Source: Elymus sibiricus (lineage: Eukaryota > Streptophyta > Magnoliopsida > Poales > Poaceae). Taken from it: a stretch of DNA of 64,000 nt. Below, piece after piece: positions 57,918-64,000 of the stretch. The translations under genes were made by a program, and so were the position numbers. Numbering within the stretch: position 1 is the first letter of the stretch; the number at the start of each line of letters is the position of its first letter. The DNA is taken from contig CM077671.1 of the NCBI GenBank assembly GCA_039707655.1, positions 303,428,509 through 303,492,508 on the forward strand, in the 5' to 3' direction. The notes under the pieces were generated by a model. That model was not told where the DNA came from. It saw only the letters and a program-made list of their open reading frames with translations, and did not search any database.

Positions 57918-59122
57918 ACTCCTGCAAGCTTAAGTCTTGATCGTCCTCGAGCAGGTACTGTGGCTTGTAAAGAACAAGGTGAACCTTGTATTTATGAGAT
58001 ATGGATACGAAAAAGGTATGAGTCCATCATCTTTTAAAAGGAATGGTTTATGAGAAAGATCTGTTACAAATGATATCTCATACTTACTTTGATAATTATC
58101 ATGCAGGAATCCACTCCTTGTTACTTAATTTTGATGTGGACAAGCAACAACTTCATATCCTTGTTCATTGTTGTTTCAACCTGGCAAGCAGTTTTTCTTT
58201 TCCTCTTTTTCTTATCGAGATCTTTTATTCTTCAAAGGATTTTGTCTCTTGTTATGAGTCATGGTGAAGACTCATTCAAATATTTGGTATGATATTCAAG
58301 CCAACCATGAATCTCGGAAAGACTTAATTTACAAAATCACTTTTAAATTTTTGTAGAGGATTAATTTCTTTGCTTGCCCTATTGTAAGTTTAACCCCTCA
58401 ATGAACTAGCATATATAGTTGTTTTATCTCCTTTCAAAACTTTAACAGCTATGATGCGGGGTACTTATAATCATATGCAAGTAATTATGTGCTACTATTT
58501 AGATCACAACAATCATCAAGTATGTTCTCAAATAAAAAGCAATGATCTCACTGATTAGGATATGCATGTACTCATTGGAAAGGATCATCCCTTATTCAGG
58601 AGGAAAAATAATAGTTCAACCTTATTAAAACTTATACCCTAATCTCACGGAAAAGTAATGCGGAAAGGGTAAAGATAAAGAGTGCACCAAGGTTGGAAAA
58701 GGTGGTAGGTGTAAGCAAGGCAGTTGGCCTCCACCTAGTGCCTAGGCGGTGCTTAAGCACCCTAGGCATGGCCTAGACGGTAATATAGTTTCTACTATTA
58801 GGGCATATCTGAGGTTATTATATGTGTTTTATCTTAATTTAGGGCATATATATAAGTTAACTATCAGCTCCTGCCATCGGAATATGGCTTGTTTGGCCTA
58901 TTAGTGCAATATGACATGATTTCTCTCTTGGATAGACAATTTCTTGCTTGCTCTGCCTAGACTTTTGCTTATGCCCTAGGCGAGGCGTTTGGCCATCGCC
59001 TAGCGCCTAGGCGTACCTAAGCGCCTTGTAGGCACAGTATTTTCCAACAGAGAGTGCACATGAATGTCCCACAAGCTTAAAATCAAGCTGGGGAGATCCA
59101 GGCACTAAGCGTTTTGTGCTCA
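57918..59122 (-). other. Element K 3' non-coding region
   Basis: Lies between the extra ORF and the 3' LTR. A polypurine-like AAGCTTGCAGGAGT (element sense, 57918-57931) preceded by CTCGAGGACGATCAAG marks the LTR start. A small inverted-repeat element occupies 58688-59050. No coding potential is evident. Confidence 0.55.
58688..59050. mobile_element. 363-bp MITE with GCCTAGGCG motifs
   Basis: Ends CAAGGTTGGAAAA and TTTTCCAACAG are imperfect inverted repeats; both sides are flanked by AGAGTGCAC (58679-58687 and 59051-59059), an eight- or nine-base target duplication. The arms are rich in GCCTAGGCG, CTAGGCG and GCGCCT words. Such ends and duplication length point to hAT (8 bp) or Mutator-like (9 bp) parentage. 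No coding capacity. Confidence 0.75.
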
Positions 59123-59731
59123 CTATTGGAAACCTTGGAAGGGAACGCAGATGCTCTTAAGTCTCTTCTTCCTCTCCTCAATCACGTCTTGTTGATCATC
59201 TACAACTTGGGCCAAAAACTCAAGTTGTGCAGTGTTGTTGTTAAGGGTATCAATCATAAGCCCGAGCTTAAGAAAAAGGCCATCCACTCTTGCCTCCAAA
59301 TCTTTACTCATCAACTAGTAAGAATCAATCCCATCTCCGATCACACTCACACAAGCCTTAGAAACCTTCTCCAATTCCCAAATATTTTCTTTCATCTCCT
59401 CTGGGGTCGGTGGCTCCTTTCCCCACTCAGCTTGAGGGGGCCCCAGAGGAAATAATGGAATAGATCCACCGATATTGAATTGGTAGGGATTAGGAGGGTA
59501 CCCATCTGAAGTGGTGTCATCTCCCTCCTTTGCTTGTTCTTCCTCGTTGATCTCCACCACCTCGGCCTTCTCCTCCAACTTCTTCTTCTCTGGATGTGGT
59601 TCGTCCTTGATGCTTAGCGTCCTCAAGTCTTCCCATCCCGAGGGCACAACATCATCCAAGTTGGGGAAGGGGATGATGCGAGAACAAGTGGATGAAGTCT
59701 TCCTGCTCATGACGGCGATCGTGCTTGTCAT
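59123..59731 (-). pseudogene. Element K extra ORF (one internal TAG)
   Basis: ATG at 59731 (MTSTIAVMSRKTSSTCSRII) reads 138 residues to a TAG at 59315-59317, then continues in the same frame with MSKDLEARVDGLFLKLGLMI to 59123, about 200 residues in all. The first part is acidic and Pro-rich (EEEQAKEGDD, PPTPEEMKENIWELEKV), the second a coiled coil (TLNNNTAQLEFLAQVVDDQQ). It lies downstream of integrase, where Athila elements keep their env-like or extra ORF, but no membrane segment is seen. Function unknown. Confidence 0.55.
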
Positions 59732-60585
59732 CTGCAACTGAAAGCTTTTTTGGAGAAGATGGGAAGCAAAGAAGATGTGATATCAGATGGTTTAGGGCTT
59801 AAGGACGTGGCCTTTCCCTTCTTATAAAGGCTAAGTTGGCGGCTAATCACGAGATCAAGGATAAAGAGCTAGTTCGAAAGAAATAAAAAAAATCGGGAAA
59901 GAATCGCCAAAATCGACCAAAGGACGGCCTTCCATATGGGCGGTCGTGCTCGTTTAGCTGGTCGCTTGGTTGGCCTCCGAGATCCTCTTTTGTTTTACAT
60001 GACTGTTGCAGAGAAGGATCCATACAATCGCTCATACAGGAACAACCGGTCGTTTAGAACGTTGTCATTAACTCTGTGGTCGTGGTCCACGTCGAAGAGA
60101 ACTCAAACGGGCGCGGCTGTCCGTATCATACCTCGTCTTTCACTCTGGACTCTGCATCTCTTCCATCTAGGATCCGCATGACCGCCCATACGGACGCGCG
60201 CGGTCGTTTGGAATGATGTCTTTCACTTTGTTGGCCACTGTGCCATTTTCTTCCTTAGAAAAAATTTCTTCTTTGAAAGATTAGTGACAAAGCTCCCAAC
60301 TATAGACGAACATTCCAACAAGTCAGATTCAAGATTAACAGGTCTAATCAAAACAAAATATATAACTTCTACTTATGTATTTACATCCACTTTACCAAAT
60401 GTTGTTTCATACTTTTCATTCCTTCCGGAGGGCTTCGGCTTGCTCGATCGTGAGAAAACTTACCTCCTCTATTTCTCGTTCTTCCTTCTGTTCATCTGCA
60501 AATAGCTTCAAGCATTGCCCATTCATTATCCAGGGTCCATTTCCCCCTCCTTTTAGCCGAACAGCTCTGGAGTTATACACCTCTT
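59732..60585 (-). promoter_or_regulatory. Non-coding region with TATA box before the element K extra ORF
   Basis: No gene. On the minus strand CCTTTATAAGAAG lies at 59818-59830, with the TTTATAA core at 59822-59828, about 90 bases before the ATG at 59731. Upstream, 59930-60210 has repeated GGCGGTCGT and CATACGG words, also echoed near 27670 in K's LTR. Confidence 0.4.
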
Positions 60586-61346
60586 CTATCTCATATGGTC
60601 CTTCCCAGCGAGACCTGAGTTTCCCATGAACAGCTTGAGACGATAATTAAACAGGAGGACCCTGCCCCCCGCAGTGAAAGTTCGTTTCAGCATCTTACTA
60701 TCATGCCACATCTTAACCTTCTCTTTAAATAGCCTGATACTCTTGTAAGTATTGTTGCGAAGTTCTCCTAGAGCGTGTATATCTAGCAACCTTTTCTCTC
60801 CAGCTTCCTTAAGATTCAGATTAATGTTCTTGATTGCACAAAAAGCCTTATGCTCTAGCTCTAAAGGTAAATGACAAGCCTTACCATATACCATTTTGTA
60901 TGGTGACACTCCCATGGGATTGTTGTAGGCGGTGTGGTAGGCCCATAGTGTTTCATTTAGCTTTCCTGCCCAGTCCTTCCTGGACTTCTGCACCGTCTTA
61001 TGCAATAATGTCTTTATCTCCCGGTTTGAGAGTTCCACTTGACCACTATTCTGTGGATGGTATGGCAAAGCTATTCGTGAGTCACCCCATACTTATGAAG
61101 TACTCTACCAAAAATTCCTTGTATAATATGAGATCCAACGTCAGTGATAAGAATTTTAGGAACTCTGAACCTGGCTAATATGACGTCCTTTATCATCTTC
61201 AATGAAGTAGCCACATCTGCATGTTTGGTTGGTAAAGCTTCCACCCACTTGGTAACATAATCTACAGCCACAAGAATATCAGTGTACCCATCTGAAATGG
61301 GAAAAGGTCCCGAATAGTCCAAATCCCCAAACATCGAAGAGTTCAC
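60586..61346 (-). pseudogene. Element K integrase core and C-terminus
   Basis: Pieces at 61346-61071 and 61068-60586. The first contains GDLDYSGPFPISDGYTDILV with the first catalytic Asp, AVDYVTKWVEALPTKHADVA and ILITDVGSHI with the second Asp. The second begins MPYHPQNSGQVELSNREIKT with the catalytic Glu and ends in the RLFKEKVKMWHDSKMLKRTF chromodomain-like tail. A stop or frame change near 61070 separates them. DDE residues are present. Confidence 0.8.
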
Positions 61347-61371
61347 AGACTAGACTATAGTTCATGGGCAT

Positions 61372-62155
61372 TTATTGACTCCGCCCTATGTTACCTATGC
61401 GTTGACACGCATCACAATTTTTAACAAACCCGTGAGCATCTCTGAAGAGAGTAGGCAAATAAAATCCTGACTGAAGAACCTTGGCGACGGTTCTATCTCT
61501 GGCATGATGTCCTGCGTAAGGTCTACAGTGGCAACCTTCGAGTATAGCATTCAACTCATGCTCTGGAACACAACTCCTTATCATGTCATCTAGTCCATGC
61601 CTATAAAGAAATGGATCATCCCAGAAATAATACTTTAGGTCACTGAAGAACTTTTTCCTTTGAAGATAATTCATATCAGACGACATGTATTTTCCTACAA
61701 GAAAGTTAGCATAATCTGCAAACCAAGGTTCTATCTTTTTAATCATAGCCAAACTTTCACCTAGAAAGGATTCATTTATAGGGATTGGATTATAAGGTAT
61801 TCTTTCCATGCGCGACAAGTGGTCTGCCACTGGATTGTCTTCTCCTTTGCGGTCTACTATCTTCAAATCAAATTCTTGAAGCAGTAATATCCATCGAATC
61901 AATCAGGGCTTAGCTTCTTTGGAAGAAGTTAATGCAAGGCACGATGATCCGTATGAACTATCACTTTTGAATTAATGATATAAGGCCAGAATTTATCACA
62001 TGCAAAAACAATAGCAAGCAATTCTTTCTCAGTGGTTGCCAAATGTTTTTTATCCTCATCCAAGCTCCTGCTAGCATAAAAGACCACATTGAGTTTTTTT
62101 TATCATCTCGCTGTCCTAAGATGGCCCCGTCAGTATAATTGCTAGCATCACACAT
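61372..62155 (-). pseudogene. Element K RNase H and integrase zinc finger
   Basis: 62155-61961 encodes the start of RNase H (MCDASNYTDGAILGQRDDKK); 61902-61372 encodes its end (LLLQEFDLKIVDRKGEDNPV, ADHLSRM) followed by the integrase zinc finger with GHHARDRTVAKVLQSGFYLP and NCDACQRIG. The two pieces are out of frame around 61910-61960, and the stop at 61372-61374 breaks the link to the integrase core. Order and motifs fit the gypsy polyprotein. Confidence 0.8.
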
Positions 62156-62232
62156 AATCTCAAAGGGTTCATCCCACTTTGGAGGTTGAATGATAGGAGT
62201 TTGATTAAAGCATCCCTCAACTTCTCATATGC

Positions 62233-62889
62233 CTATACACAAATTTTGTTAGAAGAATAGGGCACATACTTGTGCAAAAGGTCAGTCAAAGGTTTTGATA
62301 TTTTGGAGAAATATTTGATAAATATTCTATAGAAACTAGTGTGTTCCATAAAAGTTTGCATACCTTTTACATCCAGAGGGTAAGGTAAATTATCTATTAC
62401 CTCAATTCTATCTTGATCTATCTCGATGCTCTTTCCTGAGACTCTGTGCCCCAACACTACCTCCCAATTCATCATGAAACCCGTTTCTTCACATCTCTGC
62501 AAGACTTTCGTAAGACTATAGAGACAATTATCGAAGGATGTACCTTGGACAGAAAAATTGTCCACAAACACCTCGACAATCTTTTCAAAAAAGTCAGTGA
62601 AAATTTTACCAATGCATTTTTGAAACGAGGGTGGTCCATTACATAGACCAAATGGGATCCAATGGTATGCGAATGTACCGTACGGGCAGGTGAAAGTAGT
62701 CTTTTCTTGGTCCTCAGACCGGATAGGTATTTGTGAGAATCCAGAATATCCATCAAGATAGCAAAAATAAGAGGTTGTTGGCCAATCTCTCAAATATCTC
62801 ATTTATGAAAGGCAACGGGTAGTGATCCTTCTTAGTCCACTTACTTAGTTTCCTGTAATCAACACACATTCCATATCTAATAATAGCCC
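62233..62889 (-). pseudogene. Element K reverse transcriptase, C-terminal half
   Basis: Begins at the junction with LTR L (IRYGMCVDYRKLSKWTKKDH) and, after a frame change near 62790, continues YFCYLDGYSGFSQIPI, FAYHWIPFGLCNGPPSFQKC and VFVDNFSVQGTSFDNCL. The expected FVDD or YxDD active site reads FVDN, so a catalytic Asp is replaced by Asn. The thumb and connection follow to 62233. The fingers domain is beyond the inserted LTR and outside the window. Confidence 0.85.
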
Positions 62890-64000
62890 TGATACGTCTC
62901 CAACGTATCGATAATTGATGAAGTATTCATGCCATATTCACCTATGTTTACAATACTTTTATATGGTTTTGATGCACTTTATATGATTTATTTAGAACTA
63001 ACCCGGACTGACGCTGTTTTCAGCAGAATTACCGTGGTGTTGTTTTTGTGCAGAAAATGTAAGTTCTCATAATCGCCCGAAACTTTTTTGTGATTTTTTT
63101 TGGAGCAAATAAGCAACATTGGATCGAAGACTTGCTGGAGGGGGTGTGCCAGTGGGCCACCACGCAACAGGCCGTGCCCCCTAGTTGCGCGGTGAGATAT
63201 GTGGTGGGGCCCACATGGCTCCTTTTGGCGTGATTCCAACGCTGAAAATCCCATAAATACCAGAAACTCCAGAAATAAAGAGAGACTCCTCGTTCCGCCG
63301 CCGTAACTCTCTGTATCGACGAAAAACCAATCTGGAGGCATTCCAGTACCCTGCCGAAGAGGGTAGATCATCTCGGGTGGCCATCTTCATCATCCCGGCG
63401 GAGGCCATGACGAGGAGGGAGTAGTCCACCCTCGGGGCTGACGGTTTGTACCAGTAGCTATGTGTTTAATCTCTCTCTCTAGTGTTCTTCAGATGGCACA
63501 ATCTTGATGTATCATGGGCTTTGTTAATATAGTCGGATCATATGATGTTATTCCCTTGCTACCTTGTGATGATGAATTGAATCTTTACCTTTGAGATCTC
63601 GTTATGTTGGATTGAATATTATGGTTTGAGAACACTTGATGTACGTCTTGCGTGGGATACCCGTAGTGACATTGGGGTATTCTATTGATTCATTTGATAT
63701 ATGTTGAGGCATCAACTTGCGGATTCCGTTGACCTAGGGGATCTATGCATAGGGGGTTGATTGCACATTTTCATACCACGTTCTCCGATAGAAATCTTGG
63801 GGTGCTCCTTGAAGTTCTTTGTGTTGGATTGAATATGATAGATCTGAAATTGTTTGATGCATGTTTCATAATTTACCCACGGATACTTGAGGTGACATTG
63901 GAGTATCTAGGTGACATTAGGGTTGATTGATATGTATCATTGGTGTTATTCTAGTAGGAACTCTAGGGCTGTTTGTGACACTTATAGGAATAGCCCAATA
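62890..64000 (+). repeat. LTR L, 5' part (runs off window)
   Basis: Starts TGATACGTCTCCAACGTATC at 62890 directly after AGCCC, inside the RT of element K. A TATA-like CCATAAATACC is at 63251-63261. The U3 phrase AACCCGGACTGACGCTGTTT resembles element C's LTR. No gene within. The end and the target duplication are outside the window. Confidence 0.8.

Larger units (their letters stand above)
26572..62889 (-). mobile_element. Element K: Athila-type gypsy retrotransposon, partial, heavily invaded
   Basis: Minus orientation: RT (62889-62233), RNase H (62155-61372), integrase (61902-60586), a non-coding stretch, an extra ORF (59731-59123), a polypurine tract (57918-57935) and the 3' LTR (57917-57126 and 27694-26572). 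The integrase phrase QVELSNREIKTLLHKTVQKS and the RT phrase FVDNFSVQGTSFDNCL mark the Athila lineage. Gag, protease and the 5' LTR are outside the window beyond the LTR L that splits RT at 62890. All domains are broken. Confidence 0.7.

Noticed and set aside
59930..60210. GGCGGTCGT/CATACGG-rich block as an operator array
   Set aside because: Copies are irregular in spacing and sequence; left as part of the K non-coding region.
1..64000. tRNA or rRNA genes
   Set aside because: The only tRNA-related words are primer binding sites of 12-19 bases next to LTRs; no cloverleaf or rRNA core sequence was recognised.

Overview
The window is intergenic DNA from a Triticeae grass (wheat, barley or Aegilops type). 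The main clue is the LTR retrotransposon families, above all the Angela/BARE/WIS-type LTRs that begin TGTTGGGGAAYGTTGCATGG, together with Athila-lineage and Tat-lineage Ty3/gypsy elements and a SIRE/Maximus-like copia element. I see no convincing host protein-coding gene, tRNA, rRNA or CRISPR array. Family names are from recognition without a database search and are tentative unless stated.

Region 1-23.5 kb is a nest. Outermost is a minus-strand copia-like element A: its 5' LTR is at 22028-23518, gag runs leftwards from 21974, and a broken downstream ORF of the plant-transposon-protein type is at 1-1271. Two Angela-type solo LTRs sit in A, one at 2685-17737 (target duplication GAGCA) and one at 19209-20994 (target duplication CTTCG). 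The first is split by a full-length Tat-lineage gypsy element B at 2937-16215 (target duplication GACGG, 541-bp LTRs). B encodes gag-protease-RT-RNaseH-integrase on the minus strand and a six-exon gene on the opposite strand at 4392-7961.

Region 23.5-26.6 kb holds degenerate DNA-transposon remnants. From 26572 to 62889 lies an Athila-type minus-strand element K, whose 3' LTR is split by a plus-strand Athila-type element C (27695-57125) with gag-protease and a downstream ORF but no RT or integrase. C is itself filled with insertions: a rearranged cluster in its 5' LTR (D, a gag-only element carrying the pol-less Tat-like element F; LTR fragment G; gag-only element E with target duplication TGGGT), a solo LTR H in its gag (target duplication ATAAC), a non-autonomous Helitron in its downstream ORF, and a truncated LTR I in its 3' LTR. 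K supplies broken RT, RNase H and integrase domains and its own downstream ORF. A further LTR, L, begins at 62890 and runs off the window.

The main biological theme is that five retroelements here (A, B, C, F, K) carry an extra gene that is neither gag nor pol. In four of them (A, B, F, K) a TATA box lies upstream of that gene; A, B and C show canonical splice sites for a leader intron; B and F have introns inside the coding region. In B and F the gene is antisense to gag. Three of these elements (A, C, F) and the gag-only pair D/E show no RT or integrase, so they would have needed enzymes supplied in trans. Almost every reading frame is now broken by stops or one-base indels, so these are mostly fossils, although B and F have LTR pairs only about 3% diverged.
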